From Chloroflexota bacterium (GTDB lineage: Bacteria; Chloroflexota; Dehalococcoidia; SZUA-161; SpSt-899): a DNA stretch of 13,235 bases. Within the stretch, counting starts at the first letter, position 1. Each line of letters starts with the position of its first letter. Below, one piece after another: positions 1-6,247 of this stretch. Below the pieces are notes generated by a model. It was not told the DNA's origin, did no database searches, and was given only the letters and a program-made list of their open reading frames with translations. The stretch spans positions 1 through 13,235 of the forward strand of contig QLUL01000015.1 in assembly GCA_018725425.1 (NCBI GenBank), read 5' to 3'. A program made the translations under genes and the position numbers.

Positions 1-131
1 TGGATCGCCCCATCCACCCCACCCCCACCCATGAGGCTGGGGTTGGCCGCATTCACGATAGCATCTGTCTCCTGCCTGGTGATATCGCCCTGAATGAGAG
101 ATAGTCTGGTTTTGTTGATCATCTTCTCCAT
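1..131 (-). CDS. Macro-domain (ADP-ribose/O-acetyl-ADP-ribose binding) protein, N-terminal part
   Basis: Only the first 43 codons are present; the gene runs off the left edge. The reading starts at ATG 131-129 with a GGAGG seven bases upstream (complement of 136-140 region), and an internal ATG at codon 4 is a less likely start. The fragment shows the ordered macro-domain signatures: GDIT near residues 15-18, the adenosine/ribose-contacting AIVNAAN at 24-30, and the glycine-rich GGGGVDGAI at 35-43. This family (YmdB/MacroD type) binds ADP-ribose and often hydrolyses O-acetyl-ADP-ribose or removes ADP-ribose from proteins in the cytoplasm. The catalytic class cannot be decided from the N-terminus alone. 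It is transcribed in the same direction as pcm but 247 bases away, with its own likely promoter. Confidence 0.85.
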   Translation of the reverse strand, partial: MEKMINKTRLSLIQGDITRQETDAIVNAANPSLMGGGGVDGAI

Positions 132-152
132 CGCAAAGCCTCCGTAATTCCC

Positions 153-161
153 ATTCTAGCA
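153..161 (-). promoter_or_regulatory. Candidate extended -10 promoter for the macro-domain gene
   Basis: On the minus strand the sequence TGCTAGAAT reads as an extended -10 element (TGn plus TAGAAT), 21 bases before the macro-domain start codon. No good -35 is visible at 16-18 bases. The predicted leader would be short but would still include the GGAGG ribosome binding site. Confidence 0.35.
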
Positions 162-304
162 CATAGCTCCAGTGGTCATGGGTAATAGTACCTAAAATCT
201 AAAATTATGTGCGAAAATGGCAGGATATTTTTTGGGTCGTGCGTAGCTCGAAGCTAAATATTTTTGCTCCAACTTTTGATTTTTTGGTTCCAGCTCGTCT
301 GGGT

Positions 305-376
305 TAGGTAATAGGTAATAGGGGTACCGCGTAACCCCCACCCCCCATTACCCATTACCCATTACCCATTACCCAT
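305..376. repeat. Heptamer repeat with inverted arms (TAGGTAA / CATTACC)
   Basis: The left arm holds two TAGGTAA heptamers (305-318). The right arm holds four perfect CATTACC heptamers (346-373). The two arms are near-complementary (GGTAATA against GGTAATG) and could fold back. Between them is a 16-base core at 321-336, GGGGTACCGCGTAACC, which recurs with two mismatches on the other strand at 9997-10012. The repeat ends two bases before the pcm stop codon, so it lies just downstream of pcm. No T-run follows, so a classic terminator is not indicated. The rest of 132-304 holds only the candidate macro-gene promoter. Confidence 0.8.
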
Positions 377-378
377 CC

Positions 379-1020
379 CTAATCTTCCCATGCCCCTTCC
401 GCTATCAGTGGCACAAATCGGCATCCCCCTAGATCCTTCGTCGTCGTTCGGCCGCCTCGCTTGGTTACCTTCAGCAGTTGCTGCTCGTAACGGGATCCCA
501 CCGGGATCACCAGTCGCCCCCCATCGACTAGCTGATCGAGGAGTTCTTGAGGCACCCGGGGAGCCCCGGCGGTCACTATTATCCCGTCATAGGGGGCGGC
601 CGCTCTCCATCCGAGGTTTTCGTCCGCCAGGTGAATTTCGACATTCTTGTAACCCAGGCGGTTGAGGATTTGCCTAGCTGCCTCGACAAGCCTTGGGTGA
701 CGTTCGACGCTGATCACCCAATACGCCAGCTCCGCCAATATGGCTGCCTGATAACCGCTGCCAGTCCCCACTTCTAACACTCGCTCCGTTCCCTTGAGTT
801 TCAATGCCTCGGTCATTAGAGCAACGATGAATGGTTGTGAAATGCTCTGTCCCATCTCGATAGGTAGGGGTGTGTCTTCGTAGGCCAGGTGTCGGCTGGT
901 GGCTGGTACAAATAGTTCTCTGGGAACACGATCCATTGCATCGATCACCCTCTTGTCCCGGATCTCTTGACGGAGGCGATGGAATAACCTTGCTCGATTG
1001 GTGTCCAGATCTCGATTCAT
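379..1020 (-). CDS. pcm: Protein-L-isoaspartate O-methyltransferase
   Basis: A 213-residue protein, the usual length for PCMT. It transfers a methyl group from S-adenosylmethionine to the abnormal isoaspartyl carboxylate of aged proteins, starting their repair in the cytoplasm. The N-terminal helix region carries RVPRELFVP (31-39), followed by the family's substrate-loop signature GQSISQPFIVALM (57-69). The SAM-binding motif I is VLEVGTGSGYQAA (81-93) and motif II ends in VERHP (105-109). The C-terminal GGRLVIPVG strand is also present. The ATG at 1020 has only a weak ribosome binding site, but no better in-frame start is visible. It is divergent from pyrG, and its stop codon abuts the heptamer repeat. 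Identification is secure at family level. Confidence 0.95.
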   Translation of the reverse strand: MNRDLDTNRARLFHRLRQEIRDKRVIDAMDRVPRELFVPATSRHLAYEDTPLPIEMGQSISQPFIVALMTEALKLKGTERVLEVGTGSGYQAAILAELAYWVISVERHPRLVEAARQILNRLGYKNVEIHLADENLGWRAAAPYDGIIVTAGAPRVPQELLDQLVDGGRLVIPVGSRYEQQLLKVTKRGGRTTTKDLGGCRFVPLIAEGAWED

Positions 1021-1056
1021 GCCGAACCCACTCTAGCGCAAAGACTTACAATCTGC

Positions 1057-1085
1057 AATATAGCAGGAAAGGAAGCGTTGGGCAA
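1057..1085 (-). promoter_or_regulatory. pcm promoter (sigma70-like)
   Basis: Reading the minus strand, TTGCCC (1085-1080) and TATATT (1062-1057) are separated by 17 bases, matching the -35/-10 consensus at 4/6 and 5/6 positions. The leader to the pcm ATG at 1020 would be about 30 bases. Its -35 lies five bases from the pyrG -35 on the other strand. Confidence 0.5.
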
Positions 1086-1089
1086 GTGC

Positions 1090-1118
1090 TTGACAGGCAA
1101 GGGGGCATCGGCTATCAT
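1090..1118 (+). promoter_or_regulatory. pyrG promoter (sigma70-like)
   Basis: TTGACA (1090-1095), a 17-base spacer and TATCAT (1113-1118) form a near-consensus sigma70 promoter. Transcription would begin near 1125, leaving a leader of about a dozen bases that contains GAGAG as a weak ribosome binding site before the ATG at 1137. The leader is too short for a long attenuator of the pyrimidine-repetition type seen in some Gram-positives. Confidence 0.6.
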
Positions 1119-1136
1119 CTACATGAGAGAGCCTTA

Positions 1137-2765
1137 ATGACAAAGTACATCTTCGTTACCGGAGGCGTAGTAAGCTCGGTGGGGAAGGGGATTACTGTCG
1201 CCTCTATCGGCAGGATACTCAAGAGCCGAAATATCACCGTCTCCCTCCAAAAAGTAGATCCCTATCTCAATGTTGACCCGGGCACGATGTCTCCCTTCCA
1301 GCACGGAGAGGTTTTCGTCACTCAGGATGGAGCGGAAACGGATCTCGATCTGGGGCACTATGAGCGCTTCGTCGATGTCAGTCTCACCCGGGCATCGAAT
1401 GTAACCTCGGGGCAGATCTATAGTGAGGTGATCGGCAGGGAGCGGCGGGGCGATTTCTTAGGCGGTACCATTCAGGTGGTCCCCCATGTGACCAATGAGA
1501 TAAAGAAACGCATTCGCCAGGTGGCCGAGGAGAGCCAGGCTCAGGTAGTGATCTCCGAGATCGGGGGTACTGTTGGGGACATCGAGGGGCAGCCTTTCTT
1601 AGAGTCCATCCGTCAGATGCGTATCGACATCGGGCGGGACAATGTCCTTTATATTCATGTAACCCTTCTTCCTTATATCTCTGCCACTGAGGAAGTCAAG
1701 ACGAAACCGACCCAGCACAGCGTCAAGGAACTCCGCGCTATCGGTATTCAGCCTGATGTGATCATCTGCCGCAGTGACTACCCCGTTCCTGATGATCAAC
1801 GGAATAAGATCGCCCTGTTTTGCAGTGTTGAGGAGAAAGCCGTTATCCCTCTGGTTACCGTACCCAATATATATGAGGTTCCGCTGATTTTGGATAAGGC
1901 CGGACTCGGCGATTACATCGTTGAACGACTCAGCCTGCCGGCGACCGGCCCCGACCTGGAAGAATGGCGCAACATGGTGGAACACATGAAGAGGCCCAAA
2001 AAGGTTATCTCAATAGCTCTCGTCGGCAAGTACGTGCAGTTGAAGGATTCTTATCTCTCGGTACGAGAAGCACTGCGTCATGCTGCACTGGCGCATGACC
2101 GTGACGTAGAGATCATCTGGGTTGACTCCGAGGAGCTGGAGAGGGACGGCGCAGAGTCCGTTCTTCGCAAGGCGCAGGGGATCATTGTGCCCGGCGGGTT
2201 TGGCGGCCGTGGCATCGAGGGGATGATAAGGGCAGCCCGGTACGCCAGGGTAAATAGGGTGCCATACCTGGGGCTCTGTCTCGGCATGCACGTGATGGTC
2301 ATCGAGTGTGCCCGTCATATTCTGTGCTCTAATGAGCCCAATTCCCGGGAATTCTCGGCAGATACGCGGTATCCGGTGATCGATTTCCTCCCCCAGCAGC
2401 GCCAGGTCAGGGATATGGGGGGAACTATGCGCCTGGGAATCTATCCCTGCATCATGGTGCCCGATACCAGGGCTGCTGCCGCCTACGATGATTCCCCGGT
2501 ATACGAACGCCATCGCCACCGTCTTGAATTTAATAACGAGTTTCGGGATGTGCTGGAACGAGGCGGGCTGGTTCTGAGTGGACTTTCTCCAGACGGCAAC
2601 CTGGTAGAGATCTCCGAGGTGTGTGATAACCCCTGGATGGTAGGAACGCAATTCCATCCGGAGTTTGCCTCCCGTCCCAACCGCCCTCACCCACTATTTA
2701 GCGACTTCATCAAGTCGGCTAAAAGCATATTGCGAGAGGGAGAGCAGCATCCCTTGCCGCTCTAG
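1137..2765 (+). CDS. pyrG: CTP synthase (glutamine-hydrolysing)
   Basis: CTP synthase converts UTP, ATP and glutamine to CTP, the last step of cytidine nucleotide synthesis. The open frame extends upstream to 870, but homology begins at MTKYIFVTGG, so ATG 1137 is chosen; this gives 542 residues, normal for the family. The N-terminal synthetase domain carries the P-loop GGVVSSVGKG (9-18) and the EIGGTVGDIE motif. The C-terminal class I glutaminase domain shows the nucleophile elbow GLCLGMH with Cys381 and the His507/Glu509 pair in HPEF. All three glutaminase triad residues are intact. The upstream promoter and near-absent leader argue for transcription independent of pcm. In Bacillus pyrG lies upstream of a tal-rho region; here fsa-rho follows after a 2.8-kb interruption. 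Confidence 0.97.
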   Translation: MTKYIFVTGGVVSSVGKGITVASIGRILKSRNITVSLQKVDPYLNVDPGTMSPFQHGEVFVTQDGAETDLDLGHYERFVDVSLTRASNVTSGQIYSEVIGRERRGDFLGGTIQVVPHVTNEIKKRIRQVAEESQAQVVISEIGGTVGDIEGQPFLESIRQMRIDIGRDNVLYIHVTLLPYISATEEVKTKPTQHSVKELRAIGIQPDVIICRSDYPVPDDQRNKIALFCSVEEKAVIPLVTVPNIYEVPLILDKAGLGDYIVERLSLPATGPDLEEWRNMVEHMKRPKKVISIALVGKYVQLKDSYLSVREALRHAALAHDRDVEIIWVDSEELERDGAESVLRKAQGIIVPGGFGGRGIEGMIRAARYARVNRVPYLGLCLGMHVMVIECARHILCSNEPNSREFSADTRYPVIDFLPQQRQVRDMGGTMRLGIYPCIMVPDTRAAAAYDDSPVYERHRHRLEFNNEFRDVLERGGLVLSGLSPDGNLVEISEVCDNPWMVGTQFHPEFASRPNRPHPLFSDFIKSAKSILREGEQHPLPL

Positions 2766-2770
2766 TACGG

Positions 2771-2791
2771 TTCACGGTTCATGATTCACGA
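2771..2791. repeat. Three degenerate heptamers (TTCACGR/TTCATGA)
   Basis: TTCACGG, TTCATGA and TTCACGA follow one another directly, five bases after the pyrG stop codon. Complementary pieces occur 40-150 bases downstream, so the stretch is part of a loose inverted repeat with the same 7-base period seen in other gaps of this window. Confidence 0.5.
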
Positions 2792-2898
2792 TTGGTTACT
2801 TTGCGCTCTTCAGGGCTCTCTAACCTTGAAGCATGAACCTTGGCACCCTTCGACAATCTCAGGACAGGCTTTGAACCCCTGGGCCTGCGGCCGGGGGG

Positions 2899-2913
2899 CA
2901 GGCCTGAGTAGTT
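2899..2913 (+). repeat. Left copy of 15-bp direct repeat flanking the R-M region
   Basis: CAGGCCTGAGTAGTT occurs here and identically at 5542-5556, on either side of the restriction-modification region. The match stops at 15 bases on both sides. Confidence 0.6.
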
Positions 2914-3040
2914 CGTGGATCCGTGAACATAGATTCACCCACCTTCACCCTGTAGGTGAAGCAATTAAGTTTAACTTCACGGATTCAGGTAGTTGTCTAA
3001 TAGAATCCCCTCTGTGAACTCTGTGGCCGAATAATTGTGC

Positions 3041-3069
3041 TGGACAAAAACAAGGATATGTGATATAGT
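3041..3069 (+). promoter_or_regulatory. Candidate promoter of the R-M operon
   Basis: TGGACA (3041-3046), a 17-base spacer and TATAGT (3064-3069) match the sigma70 consensus at 5/6 and 5/6 positions. The leader to the methyltransferase ATG at 3193 would be about 115 bases. No separate controller (C) protein gene is visible in it. Confidence 0.45.
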
Positions 3070-3192
3070 CAAAAAAGAAGATGGCTATCCCTCGCTGCTG
3101 GCGCAGGCCGATTAGTACTACTTTGACGATATTGTATACCAACCCAAACTCAGCCTACACCATGTGCACGTTTGTAAGGGGCTCTTAATATT

Positions 3193-4089
3193 ATGACTAT
3201 GAGCACAATCCACAAAATTTTTATTGGCGACGCCGAGACGATATTGAGGAAATTACCCGATGATTTCTTTCAGCTAATAGTTACCTCTCCGCCATATTGG
3301 AATGTTAGGGACTATGGGCATAAAGATCAGATTGGGCTAAATGACACATTAGAAGAATATCTACATAGACTGAACAAAGTCTGGCATGAAGTAGCAAGAA
3401 CTTTGCTACCTGACGGGAAAATAGCCTTAGATATTGGGAATATTTATTATTCTGAACCTGATGAAAAACGGAGAACTACGGCCAACTTGTCTCTTTTGAC
3501 CTGGCAACAATTGAACAACATTAAAAGTTTAAGATTTATGGGAACTATTTATTGGCAAAAAACAACCTCAAGAGATGGTGCTGTTCTTTTTGGGAGCTAT
3601 CCTTATCCAACAAATTTTATGATTTCCAATGCTGTGGAACCAATCCATATTTTTAGAAAAGTTGGCAAAAGAGAAGTGCCAAAGGAAATTAAAGAAAGAT
3701 CAAAAGTTTCAGTGGAGGAATTTAGAAAGTTCAGGGATGCTATTTGGAATGACATCAATGGAGTTGAAGATGCACATTGTGCTGCTTATCCGTTGGAACT
3801 GCCAGCAAGATTAATAAAAATGTTTTCTTATATAGAAGACTGGATACTGGATCCATTTTTAGGAAGTGGAACGACGATGAGGGCTGCGAGGGAATTGGGG
3901 AGAAATTCGGTAGGGATAGAATTAAATCCTGATTATTTAGCAAGAATCGAAGAAAAGGTGGGAATTAAACGGAGAAATTCGGTAGGGATAGAATTAAATC
4001 CTGATTATTTAGCAAGAATCGAAGAAAAGGTGGGAATTAAACAAGGTGATATGTTTACTGACGCTAAATTTGAGGTAATCAAATTATGA
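3193..4089 (+). CDS. Beta-class DNA amino-methyltransferase (probable N4-cytosine) of a type II R-M system
   Basis: The 298-residue protein has the beta-class order: catalytic motif IV TSPPYW at residues 31-36 near the N-terminus, a central target-recognition region, then the SAM-binding motif I DPFLGSGTT (220-228) and motif II GIELN near the C-terminus. The SPPY form is typical of N4-cytosine enzymes. It should methylate the site cut by the adjoining endonuclease and so protect host DNA. ATG 3193 is used, with AAGGGG eleven bases upstream; ATG 3199 is an alternative. Residues 237-260 (motif II and the following helix) are repeated exactly as 261-284 because of a perfect 72-bp tandem duplication. 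The gene overlaps the endonuclease gene by four bases (ATGA), indicating translational coupling. Codon use is AT-rich compared with pyrG and rho, suggesting transfer. Methyltransferase class is secure; the exact base is inferred. Confidence 0.9.
   Translation: MTMSTIHKIFIGDAETILRKLPDDFFQLIVTSPPYWNVRDYGHKDQIGLNDTLEEYLHRLNKVWHEVARTLLPDGKIALDIGNIYYSEPDEKRRTTANLSLLTWQQLNNIKSLRFMGTIYWQKTTSRDGAVLFGSYPYPTNFMISNAVEPIHIFRKVGKREVPKEIKERSKVSVEEFRKFRDAIWNDINGVEDAHCAAYPLELPARLIKMFSYIEDWILDPFLGSGTTMRAARELGRNSVGIELNPDYLARIEEKVGIKRRNSVGIELNPDYLARIEEKVGIKQGDMFTDAKFEVIKL
3899..4042 (+). repeat. Perfect 72-bp tandem duplication inside the methyltransferase gene
   Basis: Bases 3899-3970 and 3971-4042 are identical over all 72 positions and directly adjacent, and the reading frame is kept (24 codons). 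The unit encodes SAM-binding motif II GIELNPDYLARIEEKVGIK. The absence of any silent difference implies a very recent duplication, or an assembly artefact. Confidence 0.97.
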
Positions 4090-4853
4090 CCGAAAGTGAA
4101 TTGATTGGAGATAAGATAAGATTAGGGTCCACAACAGCGAAAAGAAGTTTTGAGACTGAAAGAGACATCGTCGAGAAGTTTAATAATTGGAGAGATAATG
4201 ACGATGCACAGCAATGGCTTACCATTATGGGCTACGATTTAAAGAAAATTGAGAAAGTCAAAGCAGTAATTATAACAGGTAGTCATAAAACAGATGTTCA
4301 AGTCCTGATAACAATTTATCTTAAAGAGGCTATTTCAGTAGAGAACCTATCCATTAAATTAATGAGTAATCCTCAGGGCTTTAACCAAATTGATAAGCGC
4401 TGGGTTGATAAATATGTTAAAATGTGGAATATCCCAGAAAGTGTTGCAGAAGCATTAAAGCTATTTACGGGAGAGGTAAAACCAAGGGCGGGAAACCTAA
4501 GAGACCCTAGAAGGATGTTCTTTGATGAAATGGATCCCCAGACCCAAAAACTTATTGTTGATTTCTTTAGTGAGAATAAGATTTTGATCGTTCCGGATAT
4601 TTTAAAGGGCAGTGATGAATTCCCAGTCAACTGGGTGATGGTAGTCCTGAAAAAGAAAGGCGAAAATCATGAATGGGTGCTAAAACATATTAATCACGTC
4701 TTAAATGTTTTTGGTAGTGGTGATGTGGAAATCACAGCCAGAGGAAATCTAAAAATTGGTAAAATTACAATGCAAAGAAAAGGTGGTAACGGGGGTAGAG
4801 AGACATCCAAGATGCTTCAATTTAAAATAAATCCCGTGGGATTATTTTACTAA
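4086..4853 (+). CDS. HinP1I-like type II restriction endonuclease (predicted to cut GCGC)
   Basis: The 255-residue protein resembles, from memory, HinP1I of Haemophilus influenzae (247 residues, cuts G^CGC) along its whole length. Shared landmarks are LGS-TAK near residues 13-19, the Q-W and MG pattern at 43-49, GFNQIDK-W (98-106), FTGE in the middle, RRMF, DIL-G, the GSGD segment, and QRKGG-GRET--MLQFKI-P near the C-terminus. HinP1I has the active-site motif SDX18QXK; here the aligned residues are Thr69-Asp70, then 18 residues, then Ser89-Ile90-Lys91. The start overlaps the methyltransferase stop, with GAGGT nine bases before the ATG. The enzyme should cleave unmodified incoming DNA, with the upstream gene product protecting the host. 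Family membership is confident; site specificity and activity are inferred. Confidence 0.88.
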   Translation: MTESELIGDKIRLGSTTAKRSFETERDIVEKFNNWRDNDDAQQWLTIMGYDLKKIEKVKAVIITGSHKTDVQVLITIYLKEAISVENLSIKLMSNPQGFNQIDKRWVDKYVKMWNIPESVAEALKLFTGEVKPRAGNLRDPRRMFFDEMDPQTQKLIVDFFSENKILIVPDILKGSDEFPVNWVMVVLKKKGENHEWVLKHINHVLNVFGSGDVEITARGNLKIGKITMQRKGGNGGRETSKMLQFKINPVGLFY

Positions 4854-4881
4854 AGAGCCTCAAACGGTTAGAGGACAAAAA

Positions 4882-5163
4882 ATGAGAAATACATTGGTCT
4901 TTATATTGGTCTTTATTATGTTTCTAATTTGCTTGGGATTGATATTCAAGGCATTGACGCCTGTCTTGATCTTTTTGCTCTGTTTCGGAATCTTTTTCGG
5001 AATACTCAGCTTCTTCAGAATTAGAGAATACAAAAGGAAAGGGATTAAAGCGAGTATTTGGGGTGGGGGTTGTTCTGGATGCGATCTTTGCCGGTATACA
5101 AGAACCTGTGCCAAAAAAGGTTTAAGATACCATCTTTTCCCCGCCTTCGCGGGGAAAAGTTAG
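4882..5163 (+). CDS. Small two-helix membrane protein with a cysteine-rich tail, unknown function
   Basis: I do not recognise this 93-residue protein. The ATG has GAGG seven bases upstream, which supports translation. Residues 4-22 and about 25-46 form two strongly hydrophobic segments separated by a short KALTP turn, suggesting a membrane hairpin. A basic stretch REYKRKGIK follows, then a glycine/cysteine cluster GGGCSGCDLCRYTRTC with spacing C-x2-C-x2-C-x5-C that could bind a metal or iron-sulfur centre. The last residues (LFPAFAGKS) are encoded by a palindrome, so the natural C-terminus may have been altered by a repeat insertion. It starts 28 bases after the endonuclease gene and may be co-transcribed. 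No link to restriction is known to me. Confidence 0.55.
   Translation: MRNTLVFILVFIMFLICLGLIFKALTPVLIFLLCFGIFFGILSFFRIREYKRKGIKASIWGGGCSGCDLCRYTRTCAKKGLRYHLFPAFAGKS
5135..5158. repeat. 10-bp perfect hairpin overlapping the end of the small membrane gene
   Basis: TTTTCCCCGC (5135-5144), loop CTTC and GCGGGGAAAA (5149-5158) form a perfect 10-bp stem with a tetraloop. It could terminate transcription of the R-M operon, although no T-run follows the stem. It lies inside the reading frame, five bases before its end. Confidence 0.6.
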
Positions 5164-5187
5164 AGCAATACAAACAGTGTGTCCTAT

Positions 5188-5322
5188 CTTGACATTGTCA
5201 GATTAGGTGGACACCGATGAATTTCTTTCTGTTATTGCGGGGGAAGCGAAGCAATCCCTTCTCCAGAAATTGCCTTGTTGCTTGCACTCCTCACAATGAC
5301 ATGGTAATGTGACAATGTCAAG
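5188..5322. mobile_element. Nested palindromic element, MITE-like
   Basis: Outer arms CTTGACATTGTCA (5188-5200) and TGACAATGTCAAG (5310-5322) are a perfect 13-bp inverted repeat bounding 135 bases. Inside lies a degraded copy of the dispersed palindrome seen at 10191-10266 (ATTGCGGGGGAAGCGAAGCAATC on the left, split here by mutations, and CTCACAATGAC on the right). There is no coding capacity. Size and terminal inverted repeats suggest a non-autonomous element, but no target-site duplication was identified. Confidence 0.45.
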
Positions 5323-5541
5323 CTATATGTGGACTAGCTAACCAAGAGGTTGGTAAAAATTTTCAAAGAGCCAGAGCAAGCGGGAAGAATAAATGAGTTT
5401 TCCCTCGGTTGACTCTGCGCTCCCTTCGGTCGCTTGTCCCTATCAGGAGCGTATAACAGCGGATAAAAGGGAAATCAAAGATTTCTCCAAATTGCCTTCG
5501 GTAACCTCTTTTATCCGCAAAACGATAACTTCTTATGTTGT

Positions 5542-5556
5542 CAGGCCTGAGTAGTT
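5542..5556 (+). repeat. Right copy of 15-bp direct repeat flanking the R-M region
   Basis: Identical to 2899-2913 (CAGGCCTGAGTAGTT). This copy ends 14 bases before the fsa start codon, just ahead of the ribosome binding site, so it may mark the original pyrG-fsa spacer. Confidence 0.6.
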
Positions 5557-5570
5557 ACGAGGTTAAGTCA

Positions 5571-6221
5571 ATGCGCATCTTTCTCGACACCGCCAATATC
5601 AATGAGATACGTCAGGCGGCTAAACTGGGCATAATTAGCGGGGTGACCACCAATCCTTCATTGGTGGCTAAAGAGAATCGCTGCGACCTCCGGGATGTCA
5701 TCCGGGAGATAACCTCGATTATCAATGGGCCGATCTCGGCTGAGGTGCTTAGCTCAGACCCCAGGGGTATGATTGAGGAGGCGCAGCAGATTTCCTCCTG
5801 GTCTCCCAATGTGGTGGTCAAGATCCCCATCTCGGCAGCCGGCCTGGAAGCGATCTCAGCGCTTTGTCTCAGAGGGATAAAGACGAATATGACCTTGTGT
5901 TTCTCGCTTAATCAGGCTATACTAGGTGCACTTGCGGGAGCAACCTATGTCAGCCCCTTCGTGGGGCGACTGGATGATATCGGGCACGACGGGATGGCAC
6001 TGATTGCCGAGATGGTTAAGGTTTTTCGTCAATACGGTTTCCCCAGTCAGGTGATCGCTGCCAGCATACGTCATCCGCTGCATTGTGTTGCGGCGGCCAG
6101 AGCGGGCGCTCATATTGCTACCGTCCCCTATCGAGTACTGATGCAGATGATAGATCATCCCCTCACCGAGCGAGGCATCTCCCTTTTTGCCGCGGATTGG
6201 CAGAGGATCGCTCGAGGTTAA
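5571..6221 (+). CDS. fsa: Fructose-6-phosphate aldolase/transaldolase, FSA (TalC/MipB) family
   Basis: Class I aldolase acting in the cytoplasm either as transaldolase in the pentose phosphate pathway or as fructose-6-phosphate aldolase. The frame is open from 5535, but homology starts at MRIFLDTANINEI and GAGG lies eight bases before ATG 5571, giving 216 residues, typical of this short subfamily. Visible motifs are FLDTAN (4-9), GVTTNPSL (24-31), the Schiff-base lysine Lys84 in VVVKIP, KTNMTLCFS, and YVSPFVGRLDDIG. It precedes rho by 66 bases on the same strand, as tal precedes rho in several bacteria. Whether transaldolase or FSA activity dominates cannot be read from the sequence with certainty. 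Confidence 0.93.
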   Translation: MRIFLDTANINEIRQAAKLGIISGVTTNPSLVAKENRCDLRDVIREITSIINGPISAEVLSSDPRGMIEEAQQISSWSPNVVVKIPISAAGLEAISALCLRGIKTNMTLCFSLNQAILGALAGATYVSPFVGRLDDIGHDGMALIAEMVKVFRQYGFPSQVIAASIRHPLHCVAAARAGAHIATVPYRVLMQMIDHPLTERGISLFAADWQRIARG

Positions 6222-6247
6222 GTGATCATCACCTCCGGTGTATGACA

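Larger units (their letters stand above)
2766..3192. other. Repeat-rich spacer after pyrG (no gene seen)
   Basis: No convincing gene is present in these 427 bases. They hold three tandem degenerate heptamers TTCACGG/TTCATGA/TTCACGA (2771-2791), with complementary CATGAACC at about 2831 and CCGTGAAC at about 2921. A dispersed-type element CCCTTCGACAATCTCAGGAC begins at 2846. A GC-rich hairpin has arms GCCTGC (2883-2888) and GCAGGC (2898-2903). The left 15-bp direct repeat is at 2899-2913. The right part (about 3041 onward) carries the promoter and leader of the methyltransferase gene. No T-run terminator for pyrG is evident. Confidence 0.6.
2914..5541. mobile_element. Candidate inserted restriction-modification island
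   Basis: This 2.6-kb stretch separates pyrG from fsa. It is visibly richer in A and T than the genes on either side, carries a complete R-M pair plus a small membrane-protein gene and palindromic repeats, and is bounded by 15-bp direct repeats. No transposase, integrase or tRNA attachment site is present. A target-site duplication or a recombination footprint is possible, but the island boundaries are inference. Confidence 0.4.
5164..5570. other. Repeat-filled spacer before fsa (no gene seen)
   Basis: No coding signal was recognised. The gap contains a nested palindromic element (5188-5322) and a second inverted repeat with 11-bp arms GCGGATAAAAG (5459-5469) and CTTTTATCCGC (5508-5518) around a 38-base loop. 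It also holds the right 15-bp direct repeat (5542-5556) and the fsa ribosome binding site GAGG (5559-5562). No clear sigma70 promoter for fsa was found. Confidence 0.6.

Noticed and set aside
511..525. CAGTCGCCCCCCA in pcm, resembling the first bases of the CRISPR-like repeat
   Set aside because: The match stops after about 14 bases, lacks the stem and tail, and is conserved coding sequence on the other strand.
870..1136. Upstream extension of the pyrG frame to 870
   Set aside because: It lies antisense within pcm, crosses the pyrG promoter, and CTP synthase homology starts at codon ATG 1137.
2010..2690. Long antisense frame within pyrG (226 codons)
   Set aside because: Shadow of a well-conserved gene; composition is not protein-like.
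5135..5160. Classic intrinsic terminator after the R-M operon
   Set aside because: The stem is perfect but is not followed by a T-run, so it is listed as a hairpin repeat instead.
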